Below, in pieces: positions 7,166 through 14,494 of a stretch of DNA of 14,494 nt. Within the stretch, counting starts at the first letter, position 1; the number at the start of each line of letters is the position of its first letter. The notes beneath the pieces were generated by a model, which was given only the letters and a program-made list of their open reading frames with translations, had not been told where the DNA came from and did no database searches. A program made the position numbers and the translations under genes. This stretch comes from JBOFSQ01 sp051651625 (GTDB lineage: Bacteria; Planctomycetota; Planctomycetia; Pirellulales; Thermoguttaceae): positions 1 through 14,494 of the forward strand of contig JBOFSQ010000078.1 of the NCBI GenBank assembly GCA_051651625.1, given 5' to 3'.

Positions 7166-8637
7166 TGCCATTTACATCGTATCTCAACCGTTTTTCCAAT
7201 GTCAAAGCCGTTGTCATCGGCGACATAATGCTCGACATTTTTATGTATGGTTCGGTGGAACGAATTTCCCCCGAAGCCCCCGTGCCGATTTTTCGATTTG
7301 GCCACAACAACGAAATGCCCGGTGGTGCTGGAAATGTCGCGGCAAACCTCGCTTCTCTGGGCGTTCAAACGACCTGTATCGGTCTCGTCGGTGATGACCA
7401 CGAATCCAAGAAACTCTCACAACTTCTTGAAGAACGCGGGTGCCGCGGCATCTTGCTGAAACTTGCCCAGCATCTGACGACCGTGAAAACACGGATGATT
7501 GCTGCCCACAATCATATTCTTCGCACCGACTACGAATCTCCCCGCCCAGACATACGTCCGATTCTAACACAATTTCAAAATACTGTTGAGCAAGAAGTTG
7601 CCGCCGCTGACATTGTGCTACTTTCTGATTATGCAAAAGGATTTCTTACGCCCGAAACAACACAATTTGTTATCAATACTTGCAAACGGTATGGAAAACC
7701 CGTCATCGTTGATCCCAAAGGAAAGGATTACTCCAAATACGATGGTGCCATGCTCGTCAAACCAAACCTGAAGGAGTTTCAAGATGTGACCGGAATGACA
7801 CTTGATCCCAAGTCTGAACAATTTCATGCGGGCATTGTTACAGGTACGAAAAAATTGTTTGAACGATACCACATCTCGAATGTGATTGTGACGCTTAGCG
7901 AGTACGGAGTTTTGCATGTTTCTGCGGAAGAATCGACAAACGTCACACACATTCCGACCGAGGCGCAGGAGGTGTTTGACGTTTCCGGTGCGGGCGACAC
8001 AACATTTGCGACGCTCGGTGCCACGCTTGGTGCCGGAGCGGATATAGAGCATGCGCTAATGCTCGCGAATACTGCCGCTGGCATTGTTGTCGGCAAGCTC
8101 GGTACGGCCTGTGTGACGACCCAAGAAATTTCTGACCACCTGCTCCAAAAAAGCGGGGAATCGACCACAAAAAATGTTGTCCGTGCTGATGAAATTGCAT
8201 CAATTCTCGCCCCATTGCGGCGACAAAGCAAAACTATCGGTTTCACAAACGGTTGCTTTGACTGTATGCACCTTGGACACTTGAATTCTTTCATGCGGGC
8301 ACGTGCGGAATGTGACGTGTTGGTTGTTGGTGTCAACTCTGACAAGTCGGTTAAAAGTTACAAGGGACCCAATCGACCGATTCAGGACGAACAGACTCGC
8401 GCCACTTTGGTTGCCGCATTGAAGTGTGTCGATTATGTGGTGATTTTTAATGAAACAACGGCGGAAAATCTAATCAACATTGTTAAGCCCGATGTTGTCG
8501 CCAAAGAAGGGTACTCAATTGAGCAATGGCCCGAAGCTCGTCAAGTGGTTGCATACGGCGGGCGAGCAGTTATTTTGGAACGCACCGAAGGTTATTCCAC
8601 AACTGAAATCATTGCAAAAGCTAGAAAGGCAGCGTAA
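7165..8637 (+). CDS. hldE: Bifunctional heptose 7-phosphate kinase / heptose 1-phosphate adenylyltransferase
   Basis: The 490-residue protein (E. coli HldE is 477) joins two enzymes. Residues 1–330 are a PfkB/ribokinase-type kinase: PGGAGNVAANLASLG (52–66) and the signature DVSGAGDTTF (272–281) with catalytic Asp278. It makes D-glycero-beta-D-manno-heptose 1,7-bisphosphate. Residues 355–490 are a nucleotidyltransferase with GCFDCMHLGH (363–372, HxGH at 369–372), NSDKSVK (391–397) and STTEII (478–483), forming ADP-D,D-heptose after GmhB has removed the 7-phosphate. The segment usually reading KGGDY is KEGYS here (about 447–451), a small departure from the E. coli form. The start is ATG 7165 because it overlaps the preceding stop and lies at the family's usual N-terminus; the frame is open 22 codons further up. 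gmhA follows after 5 bases. Confidence 0.95.
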   Translation: MPFTSYLNRFSNVKAVVIGDIMLDIFMYGSVERISPEAPVPIFRFGHNNEMPGGAGNVAANLASLGVQTTCIGLVGDDHESKKLSQLLEERGCRGILLKLAQHLTTVKTRMIAAHNHILRTDYESPRPDIRPILTQFQNTVEQEVAAADIVLLSDYAKGFLTPETTQFVINTCKRYGKPVIVDPKGKDYSKYDGAMLVKPNLKEFQDVTGMTLDPKSEQFHAGIVTGTKKLFERYHISNVIVTLSEYGVLHVSAEESTNVTHIPTEAQEVFDVSGAGDTTFATLGATLGAGADIEHALMLANTAAGIVVGKLGTACVTTQEISDHLLQKSGESTTKNVVRADEIASILAPLRRQSKTIGFTNGCFDCMHLGHLNSFMRARAECDVLVVGVNSDKSVKSYKGPNRPIQDEQTRATLVAALKCVDYVVIFNETTAENLINIVKPDVVAKEGYSIEQWPEARQVVAYGGRAVILERTEGYSTTEIIAKARKAA

Positions 8638-8642
8638 AACCG

Positions 8643-9206
8643 ATGACTGATATTCAAAACGAATTTGACATCATCGCCCAACATTTTCTTGATCTGAAAA
8701 ACAGCCAGCGAGAGATCGCATCGGCGGTGAGGAGTTGTATCGCAGCTCTAAAGGCTGGCAATAAAATCATGTTTTGTGGTAACGGCGGAAGTGCGTCGCA
8801 GTCGCAACATCTGGCTGCCGAATTGGTCGGGCGATATAAAATTGACCGTCCGGCGATGAGTTCGGTTGCGCTTACCGTTGACACATCGATATTGACTGCC
8901 GTCGGGAACGATTATGGGTATGCGGATGTGTTTTGTAGACAGGTTGATGGGATCGGGTGTAGCGGGGATGTGCTGTTTGGTCTTTCAACGAGCGGGAACA
9001 GTGACAACGTCGTTCGCGCTTTTGAAGCGGCGAAAAAAAACGGGATCACCACAATTGCGCTGACGGGAGCCGCGCCGGGACGTATGGCAATGGCGGACAT
9101 CACGATCACAGTTCCGTCGCAGGTTTCCTGCCATATCCAAGAGATGCACCTAGCGATTGGCCACTGGATTTGCGGCGAGATAGAGAGTTCTTTCTATGGC
9201 AGCTAA
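8643..9206 (+). CDS. gmhA: Phosphoheptose isomerase (sedoheptulose 7-phosphate isomerase)
   Basis: This 187-residue SIS-domain protein (E. coli GmhA 192) converts sedoheptulose 7-phosphate to D-glycero-D-manno-heptose 7-phosphate, the first step of the pathway. CGNGGSASQSQHLAAELVGRY (from residue 45) carries the phosphate-binding loop and the His56 and Glu60 that match E. coli His61 and Glu65. STSGNSDNVVRA (115–126) is the second phosphate site. Gln166 and His174 keep the Q-x7-H spacing of the E. coli active site, so the enzyme should be functional. The active form in known members is a cytoplasmic tetramer. The stop overlaps the gmhB start by 11 bases, typical of coupled translation. Confidence 0.95.
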   Translation: MTDIQNEFDIIAQHFLDLKNSQREIASAVRSCIAALKAGNKIMFCGNGGSASQSQHLAAELVGRYKIDRPAMSSVALTVDTSILTAVGNDYGYADVFCRQVDGIGCSGDVLFGLSTSGNSDNVVRAFEAAKKNGITTIALTGAAPGRMAMADITITVPSQVSCHIQEMHLAIGHWICGEIESSFYGS

Positions 9207-9696
9207 AGCACTGTTTCTCGACCGCGATGGCATAGTCAACGTGGACACCGGCTACGTCTTTGAGGTGGAACACTTCCATTTTGTGGATGGAATTTTTGAG
9301 CTTTGCCGGACGGCGACACGCAAAGGTTATATCATCGTTATCGCTACGAATCAATCGGGAATCGAACGCGGTTATTTTACCGAAGACGATTTTCGTTCGT
9401 TGACAAAGTGGATGTGTGCTTGCTTTGACGCAGAAGGTGTGACGATTGCGGAAGTGTTACATTGTCCAACGCTTTCGGGGCCGAACAGAAAACCGAATCC
9501 CGGAATGTTTTTGACCGCGCAAAAAAAATACGGCATCGACATGTCGGCTTCGATTTCGATTGGAGACAAGGAACGAGACGTTGTGGCTGGGCGTCGGGCG
9601 GGTATTGGTTTGAACGTCCTGTTCACGACTTCCGGTACCAAACGCGACACGGTTTACACTGTTAGCACGTTAAAAGAAATGGAGGATTTGTTGTGA
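9196..9696 (+). CDS. gmhB: D-glycero-D-manno-heptose 1,7-bisphosphate 7-phosphatase
   Basis: The 166-residue protein is a HAD-superfamily phosphatase: FLDRDG with Asp9 and Asp11, ATNQSG (50–55), Lys99 in NRKPNPGM, and IGDKERDVVAG (122–132). It removes the 7-phosphate between the two HldE reactions. E. coli GmhB (191 aa) has a zinc site of the form CxH…CxC. Here the region reads HCPTLSGPNRKPNPGM: one Cys (90) remains, the CxC pair is gone and the loop is about ten residues shorter. This looks like a zinc-free variant; specificity for the alpha or beta anomer cannot be told from sequence. The position between gmhA and hldD makes the assignment firm. Its TGA overlaps the GTG start of hldD by 4 bases. 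Confidence 0.9.
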   Translation: MAAKALFLDRDGIVNVDTGYVFEVEHFHFVDGIFELCRTATRKGYIIVIATNQSGIERGYFTEDDFRSLTKWMCACFDAEGVTIAEVLHCPTLSGPNRKPNPGMFLTAQKKYGIDMSASISIGDKERDVVAGRRAGIGLNVLFTTSGTKRDTVYTVSTLKEMEDLL

Positions 9697-10679
9697 TTAT
9701 TGTAACGGGTGGAGCTGGATTCATCGGCTCTAACATTGTGGCGGGACTGGAACTGGCTGGACACAAGAATACAGTTGTCGTCGATTGGCTCGGCAGTGGT
9801 GACAAGTGGAAAAACATCGCCAAACGAAATCTGTTTGATGTTGTGGCACCGGACGAGCTTGATGTTTTTTTGGTCAAACATCGTGCAGAAGTCGACGGAG
9901 TCGTTCATATGGGAGCGATCTCGACAACGACCGAAAGAGATGCCGACAAGTTTGTGCATTCCAACATCCGTTTGACGTGGAACTTGTGGGAGTTCAGTCG
10001 TGACTTTGGGAAACGGTTTATTTTTGCGTCGTCTGCGGCAACTTATGGTGCTGGTGAAAACGGATTTGAAGACGACGATTCACCTGCATACCTAAACAGG
10101 CTTCGTCCGTTGAATCCTTATGGGTGGAGCAAAGCGTTTATCGACCGCAAGATCGCGGAAACGATTCGACGTGGCCAAGCGACACCGCCACAGTTTGCGG
10201 GACTCAAGTTTTTCAATGTCTACGGGCCAAACGAATATCACAAAGAAGGACAACAATCGGTTGTAGCCCACATTTTCCCGAAAGTCAAAAACGATGAGGC
10301 GGTGTCGCTATTCAAGTCGTACAATCCGAGTTACGAAGACGGTGGTCAACTCCGCGACTTTGTTTGGGCTGGCGATATTACCGATGTAGTTCTCTGGTTG
10401 CTTGAAAATCCGCAAGTCGGTGGACTTTTCAATGTCGGTTCGGGCGAGGCGCACAGTTTTGAAGATTTGGCCCGCGCAACGTGGAACGCTATCGGAAAAA
10501 CGCCAAAAATCACATACATCGAAATGCCGGAAGGACTTCGAGAGCAGTACCAGTATTACACGAAAGCGAACATCAACAAGTTGCGAAACGCCGGTTACAC
10601 AAAGGACATGACGCGACTCGAAGATGGCGTCGGCATTTACGTCCGCGACTTTTTGAATCAAGATGACAAATATCTGTAA
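9693..10679 (+). CDS. hldD: ADP-L-glycero-D-manno-heptose 6-epimerase
   Basis: The 328-residue protein (E. coli HldD 310) is an extended short-chain dehydrogenase. TGGAGFIGSN (5–14) binds NADP. The catalytic set is visible: Ser113/Ser114 in FASSAATYG, Tyr143 and Lys147 in NPYGWSK, and Lys184 in FFNVYGPNEYHKEG, matching the second active-site Lys of HldD. It epimerises ADP-D,D-heptose to ADP-L,D-heptose, the donor for heptosyltransferases. The start is GTG: it overlaps the gmhB stop and puts MIIVTGGAGF at the usual N-terminus. It is the last gene of the tight operon; a 241-base spacer with a long palindrome follows. Confidence 0.95.
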   Translation: MIIVTGGAGFIGSNIVAGLELAGHKNTVVVDWLGSGDKWKNIAKRNLFDVVAPDELDVFLVKHRAEVDGVVHMGAISTTTERDADKFVHSNIRLTWNLWEFSRDFGKRFIFASSAATYGAGENGFEDDDSPAYLNRLRPLNPYGWSKAFIDRKIAETIRRGQATPPQFAGLKFFNVYGPNEYHKEGQQSVVAHIFPKVKNDEAVSLFKSYNPSYEDGGQLRDFVWAGDITDVVLWLLENPQVGGLFNVGSGEAHSFEDLARATWNAIGKTPKITYIEMPEGLREQYQYYTKANINKLRNAGYTKDMTRLEDGVGIYVRDFLNQDDKYL

Positions 10680-10736
10680 TCGTTCATGCCTTTTTACCGC
10701 GAACAGCACGCCTAGAAAACCCAGCCCACCGCTTAT

Positions 10737-10805
10737 GGCACTCGCTTACGCTTCGTGTTCTGATTGACGTTACGTCAATCAGAACACGAAGCGTAAGCGA
10801 GTGCC
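10737..10805. repeat. 69-base near-perfect palindrome (34-bp arms, 1-base centre)
   Basis: Arms 10737–10770 and 10772–10805 are exact reverse complements around a single T at 10771. Each arm carries the core AAGCGTAAGCGAGTG, inverted at 10739–10753 and direct at 10789–10803. There is no T-run after either arm, so it is not a classical terminator, though the hairpin in RNA would be very stable and could shield the upstream operon mRNA or block readthrough. It lies between hldD and the fkbM-like gene. It may belong to a family of dispersed palindromic repeats. Confidence 0.95.
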
Positions 10806-10835
10806 CAGAATCAGAGCGGGAAGCGTAAGCGAGTG
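10777..10835 (+). repeat. Imperfect direct repeat of the palindrome arm
   Basis: The 27 bases at 10777–10803 recur at 10809–10835 with three mismatches, a period of 32. Both copies end in AAGCGTAAGCGAGTG and begin AATCAGA. Together with the inverted copy in the left arm this makes three copies of the 15-base core within 100 bases, suggesting repeated insertion or expansion of one element. Confidence 0.9.
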
Positions 10836-10880
10836 AAGTGTAAGAATAGATATAGCGTTCACAAAACGAGGTCAGGATAG

Positions 10881-10900
10881 ATTCCCGCCTATGCGGGAAT
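10881..10900. repeat. REP-like hairpin
   Basis: ATTCCCGC-CTAT-GCGGGAAT is an 8-bp perfect stem with a 4-base loop, followed by GAC. This ATTCCCGC…GCGGGAATGAC form resembles widespread REP-type palindromes of many bacteria. It ends 20 bases before the fkbM-like start codon and could form a hairpin just upstream of that gene's ribosome binding site. Confidence 0.7.
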
Positions 10901-10920
10901 GACGAAACAAGGAACACCAA

Positions 10921-12066
10921 ATGACACACAAAATCGACCGAACAAAAATCTGGCGTGCAATCAAACGTCCCTTTCTGCGACCGCTATCGCTAGTGCCGAA
11001 GAGTATCAAACAGGCGATACTTAGCCATGTCATGGCTTCGCCATCACCGAAATTTTGCGAACAACTTTACGGCGACGAACTGAAAAAACGCGAACGAGGT
11101 GAATTGTTTTTCGACAGGGCACGAAACGACTTTTGGGGCACGTCGAAAAAACGATACATCTGCGATCTACAAGAAAAACTGGGCCGCTTGCTTTCCGGTA
11201 TGGACGAATTGAGTCACGAAACGGTTGACCGTTTTTGGTGCCTACTCAACTCTTGTAATGGGTTTGCTCTCCCAATGTCGTATGCCAGACTCAAACAATT
11301 TTACGGCCCGCAATGGCCGCTCTATTTTCAAGAATGTGACCGCATTGAACAATTAGAAAAAACGTGGAAAAATCCATACCATATCAAAGGCATCACATAT
11401 TCACTTGACGGCCACATGGCAACGGGGTTTGGAGTGGATTATTTTCCGCCCGAAGTTCAGCGGCAGATCGTTGGTAAAGACGTTATAGACGGTGGTGGGT
11501 GCTGCGGCGATTCTGCGATGATTTTGTCGGAATACGCACCACGGCATGTATACAGCTTTGAGCCGAATCCAGAGAGTATACCCGCAATGGTCAGTGTTTT
11601 AGACGATAATGCAGTCGTTCTTGGAGAACGGCGGCAGAAAATTTCCGTCGTGCCGTTTGCTCTTGGAAAGACAAAAGGCAAGATAGAAATTCGTACGAGT
11701 GGTATGTTCGATGGTGGGACAACCACAACAACTCGCGGTGTTTTTGATGGAATGAAAACCTACAATTGTGATGTGACCGCACTGGACGACTACGTTCGTG
11801 AGAAAAACTTGAATGTCGGGCTTATCAAACTTGACATCGAAGGCGCGGAATACGACGCCATTTGCGGAGCAATCGAAACGATTCGTTCGCAGAAACCACT
11901 ACTGATTATTTCAATCTACCACACCGCCAAAGACTTTTTAGAAATAAAACCGCTCATCGAAAAACTCAACATCGGTTACAAGTTTTTCGTAAGACACCTG
12001 CACATTGACAATCATTACGGCGAGTATTGCCTGTTTGGGTATGTCGATGGGGCTAAATTGACGTAA
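10921..12066 (+). CDS. FkbM-family methyltransferase
   Basis: The 381-residue protein has an uncharacterised helical N-terminal half (1–155), then a Rossmann methyltransferase domain. Its motifs are VIDGGGCCGDSAMIL (188–202, SAM-binding loop), YSFEPNPES (211–219, acidic end of strand 2) and LIKLDIEGAEYDAI (301–314), the FkbM hallmark. LLIISIYH (327–334) follows. FkbM-type enzymes O-methylate small molecules or sugars; in a polysaccharide locus a glycan substrate is likely, but that is inference. No membrane segment or signal peptide is evident, so it should act in the cytoplasm. AAGGA sits about 7 bases before the ATG, one of the few clear Shine-Dalgarno sites here. It stands 241 bases from hldD, so it probably starts a separate transcript with the two genes after it. 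Confidence 0.85.
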   Translation: MTHKIDRTKIWRAIKRPFLRPLSLVPKSIKQAILSHVMASPSPKFCEQLYGDELKKRERGELFFDRARNDFWGTSKKRYICDLQEKLGRLLSGMDELSHETVDRFWCLLNSCNGFALPMSYARLKQFYGPQWPLYFQECDRIEQLEKTWKNPYHIKGITYSLDGHMATGFGVDYFPPEVQRQIVGKDVIDGGGCCGDSAMILSEYAPRHVYSFEPNPESIPAMVSVLDDNAVVLGERRQKISVVPFALGKTKGKIEIRTSGMFDGGTTTTTRGVFDGMKTYNCDVTALDDYVREKNLNVGLIKLDIEGAEYDAICGAIETIRSQKPLLIISIYHTAKDFLEIKPLIEKLNIGYKFFVRHLHIDNHYGEYCLFGYVDGAKLT

Positions 12067-12118
12067 CCATGAACGATTGCAACTTACGAAACCCTTGACC
12101 TAGAATGGAGAAAATGAA

Positions 12119-13015
12119 ATGAGATTGAAATCTGTACAAAATGTGATTGATCGTGCTCGGGGAAAACACCTAATCGAAGAAGTCTACGATAAGATGCGGG
12201 CTGTCGAACAAGAATGCAAGAAGACAAGGCTTATGCTGAACAACTATTCCTTGCGAAGCGAGAAGTCGTTGGAGGTTTTAGGTGCCGACCAAGACCACAA
12301 GTGGATGCAAACGATCCGTTCACTGCTAACGGTAATGGATGTCAAAAACCGTGCCGAAGATTTTATTCGCATAGGACGCGATAATGATGGCGGCTATGTG
12401 ATGCTCGACGATTTCTGTGCCGGATCGTTCGCTTATAGTTTTGGCATTTGCAACGATGTCAGTTGGGATAAAGACATTGCCGCACGCGGTATCGATGTCT
12501 TTATGTACGATCACACAATCTCTAAATTGCCAGAAAACAACGGTCGATTTCATTTTTTCAAACATGGAATTACAGGAAGCCAACCACAGTTAAACTGCAA
12601 GACCATGGAAGAGTTTATTTGTGAAAATGGACACAAAGATCATCAAAACCTCATTCTGAAAATGGATGTCGAGGGGTGTGAGTGGGACTTCCTCAACCAA
12701 GTGCAAAGCAGTACGTTGTCCCAGTTTTCACAGATGGTTTTTGAGTTCCATCAGATGACTCGTGGACAATATGATGACCTCATTTTTCCAGCCCTCGAAA
12801 AACTTAACCGAACGCACCAAGCTATACACCTACACGCCAATAACTGCGGAGATGTTAAGTTGATGGGAAACCGCTTTCTGCCACAAACATTTGAAGTGAC
12901 ATACTTGAGAAAAGCCGGCTACGACTTTGCACCATGCACGCGGTCATTCCCAACTCATTTGGATCAGCCAAATAACGAACTATTCCCAGATATTCTACTT
13001 GGATTCTGGGGATAA
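12119..13015 (+). CDS. Second FkbM-like methyltransferase
   Basis: The 298-residue protein begins with a charged helix that may form a coiled coil (about 15–40). RIGRDNDGGYVM (84–95) follows, then SFGICNDVSWD (107–117), which replaces the usual glycine-rich SAM loop. LILKMDVEGCEWDFL (178–192) matches the FkbM 'KxDxEGxEw' motif, and MVFEFHQM (206–213) follows. The weak glycine loop makes it a divergent member; activity as a methyltransferase is likely but less sure than for its neighbour. No signal peptide is seen. GGAG lies 8 bases before the ATG, supporting this start. It is 52 bases after the first fkbM-like gene and 49 before the SGNH gene, in one probable unit. The substrate is unknown; a surface glycan fits the context. 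Confidence 0.72.
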   Translation: MRLKSVQNVIDRARGKHLIEEVYDKMRAVEQECKKTRLMLNNYSLRSEKSLEVLGADQDHKWMQTIRSLLTVMDVKNRAEDFIRIGRDNDGGYVMLDDFCAGSFAYSFGICNDVSWDKDIAARGIDVFMYDHTISKLPENNGRFHFFKHGITGSQPQLNCKTMEEFICENGHKDHQNLILKMDVEGCEWDFLNQVQSSTLSQFSQMVFEFHQMTRGQYDDLIFPALEKLNRTHQAIHLHANNCGDVKLMGNRFLPQTFEVTYLRKAGYDFAPCTRSFPTHLDQPNNELFPDILLGFWG

Positions 13016-13064
13016 TCGTCAATTTCCATTACCGCAACACCGCGTCTTTCAGCACACACAACTT

Positions 13065-14354
13065 ATGACTCGACCCATTCTGCCCCCCCCCCCACGTCCG
13101 CGCAGATTAACATCGCCATTCGCCTTGGAGACGCTTCGCGGCGTCCCGATGCCGACGTTTGCCGCGATATTCGCCGTCGTTTTGCTGGCTGGCATGAGCT
13201 GGTGGTGGTGCGGTGGCTTCACCAAAGACGCTGCCGCCAACGCATCCAAATCGGATGGGGCATTGATGTCGTTCCTCGACAGGGAGCGACAACGAGGAGT
13301 GCGTCCTTCAATTATCATTGCAGGTAGTTCCGTTAATGGTATGAGTATTTATCGTGACCTACTCGAAGCGCGACTCGATGAATCTGTTGGGAAAACGACC
13401 ATTGTTGGCGGCGGGGTATGGGAATGTGAGCGTATTCTCAAGAAGTACCAGCACGACACCCAGAATGTCAAAATAGTCTATCTTGATTTGCGAATGATTT
13501 GTCAGGGAACAGCGGTAGGTTGTATAAATGGTGATGTCTTTCGAAGCCTGTACGATTTCTCGGATATTCGAGATTTACGTCTCTATGAGTCATTGCATAA
13601 AAAAGGAGTTGTCCCTGAAAGCCGTTTGGAATTGTTTATTAACGAGGCGTTTCCTTATCGAGTAAGTTTTCGCAGCTTGAAGAAGAGCCAAAAGTTACGG
13701 CATGAATATGTGGACTATCTTGAACATTTTTGGACAGATACGGAGTACGTTGAAAGCTACAAGACCATCCAAAACGACCTCACTTGTTACACTGCCGACG
13801 TAATGTGGGAGACGAAAGACGTGCGAACACAATCACACATAAAACAGCATTTATCATCGTGTTCTCAATATAGCATTGAGATGGAATCGTGGACATGGGA
13901 TTTCGTTCAATACTGCGAAGGACGCGGGATTTTTGTTGTGTTCAATGTTCCGCCGTGTTGGCGAACGCTGTCGCAGCTTCCTGACCCGAACGATCCCAAT
14001 CTCACCATAGATCAAAAGAAATATCTCGCTCTATTCGACAAGCTCGACGCGCACACAAACTGTCGCGTGATTGTACTCAAAGATTTTCAGTCAATTATTC
14101 CAGACGCGGTTGATGCGGAGTATCTTTTCGACACGCACCACATGACGAAAAACGGCGCAACGGTTTACACGCATTGGCTTGCGGATCAGACTTTGCGTGA
14201 CGAAAAGATTTGTGCGCACTTGGGGATTCCGTGCCAAACGGACGCGCAAACAGATTTCATCAAGCTCATCGCCGAGTTGGGAATGACGGTGCCGCAGAGT
14301 GAAACGCAGTCGTCCGAAACGCGCGTTGCGGAAACGGGTGCGACGGTAAAGTAG
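13065..14354 (+). CDS. Membrane-anchored SGNH-hydrolase-like protein
   Basis: From ATG 13065 the protein has 429 residues: a Pro/Arg-rich start, one membrane segment (about 29–48), then an extracytoplasmic domain. IIIAGSSVNGMSIY (83–96) resembles SGNH block I with the nucleophile Ser, VKIVYLDLRM (135–144) a central strand, and YLFDTHHMTKNGA (353–365) the DxxH block, with Asp356 and His359. This layout resembles AlgX/DltD-like SGNH proteins that add or remove acyl groups on envelope glycans; the substrate is unknown. The frame is open back to 12927, but that stretch overlaps the previous gene. A second ATG at 13149 (MPTFAAIF) begins right at the membrane segment and could be the true start. 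An 11-C run lies between the two starts, so the gene is a phase-variation candidate. The stop is TAG at 14352–14354. Confidence 0.65.
   Translation: MTRPILPPPPRPRRLTSPFALETLRGVPMPTFAAIFAVVLLAGMSWWWCGGFTKDAAANASKSDGALMSFLDRERQRGVRPSIIIAGSSVNGMSIYRDLLEARLDESVGKTTIVGGGVWECERILKKYQHDTQNVKIVYLDLRMICQGTAVGCINGDVFRSLYDFSDIRDLRLYESLHKKGVVPESRLELFINEAFPYRVSFRSLKKSQKLRHEYVDYLEHFWTDTEYVESYKTIQNDLTCYTADVMWETKDVRTQSHIKQHLSSCSQYSIEMESWTWDFVQYCEGRGIFVVFNVPPCWRTLSQLPDPNDPNLTIDQKKYLALFDKLDAHTNCRVIVLKDFQSIIPDAVDAEYLFDTHHMTKNGATVYTHWLADQTLRDEKICAHLGIPCQTDAQTDFIKLIAELGMTVPQSETQSSETRVAETGATVK
13083..13093 (+). repeat. Homopolymer tract of 11 C inside the SGNH gene
   Basis: Eleven C's encode Pro7–Pro10 (CCC CCC CCC CCA). 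Loss of one C brings TAA at 13108–13110 into frame; gain of one C leads to a stop near 13325. Either change would end translation from ATG 13065 early, while initiation at ATG 13149 would be unaffected. The position close to the start codon is the classic layout of an on/off contingency locus. Confidence 0.95.
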
Positions 14355-14389
14355 TGGTACGAATAGAAGCCGGAAAGGAGGCGGTACCC

Positions 14390-14494
14390 CGCCGTATTGA
14401 CGGACAGAGAAAGCGTTGCCGTCACGATTGCACACGTTCGGTGTTGCGAGAACCAAGAAACAACGTCAACACGCGGCTCTCCGTCAATACGGCG
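14390..14494. repeat. 15-bp inverted repeat at the window end
   Basis: CGCCGTATTGACGGA (14390–14404) is exactly mirrored by TCCGTCAATACGGCG (14480–14494), enclosing 75 bases with no gene. A small hairpin, GGCGG-TACC-CCGCC, overlaps the left arm's outer side (14380–14393). The right arm touches the window edge, so its full length is unknown. It may be a small mobile element with terminal repeats, or an RNA structure after the SGNH gene. Confidence 0.75.

Noticed and set aside
10684..10929. Minus-strand frame of 81 codons beginning MCHLVFLVSSFPHRRES
   Set aside because: It is a reading through the palindrome and the REP-like hairpin; 'SFPxRRES' is the usual chance translation of such repeats.
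12927..13064. Upstream extension of the SGNH gene by 46 codons
   Set aside because: It overlaps the second methyltransferase for about 90 bases and adds no signal or domain.
14380..14387. GGCGGTAC as a possible ops/JUMPstart element
   Set aside because: Only the first seven bases match GGCGGTAG-type sites, and it lies after the last gene rather than in an operon leader.

Overview
The window looks like chromosomal DNA of a planctomycete, probably of the Pirellula/Rhodopirellula type. The best taxonomic marker is a DUF1559 prepilin-like protein, a family hugely expanded in Planctomycetes. A MauE/DoxX–DUF1573 membrane protein follows it, most starts lack a clear Shine-Dalgarno, and TTG and GTG starts occur. 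No rRNA, tRNA or CRISPR was seen. All names come from reading motifs by eye; no database search was run.

Left part (1–2490, mostly minus strand). A candidate operon runs right to left from a good sigma70-like promoter (2461–2489). It holds a small ORF, the DUF1559 protein, a second small ORF that shares a motif with the first, and the MauE/DoxX–DUF1573 protein. The last gene runs into the 3' end of a plus-strand transposase-like frame entering from the left edge, so its C-terminus seems to have been replaced by an insertion sequence.

Middle part (2490–10680, plus strand). A 953-aa outer-membrane protein of LptD/OstA type is divergently transcribed. After a 460-base gene-poor leader carrying an 18-C tract and short hairpins comes a tight operon: GT9 glycosyltransferase – hldE – gmhA – gmhB – hldD. 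The last four genes encode the whole route from sedoheptulose 7-phosphate to ADP-L-glycero-D-manno-heptose. The GT9 protein is a candidate user of that sugar, and the LptD-like protein a candidate exporter of the finished lipopolysaccharide, so the region reads as an LPS core assembly locus.

Right part (10680–14494, plus strand). A 240-base spacer carries a nearly perfect 69-base palindrome, a related direct repeat and a REP-like hairpin. It is followed by two FkbM-type methyltransferase-like proteins and a membrane-anchored SGNH-hydrolase-like protein, probably modifiers of surface glycan. The SGNH gene has an 11-C tract six codons after its start, placed as in phase-variable genes. The window ends in an inverted repeat of unknown extent.
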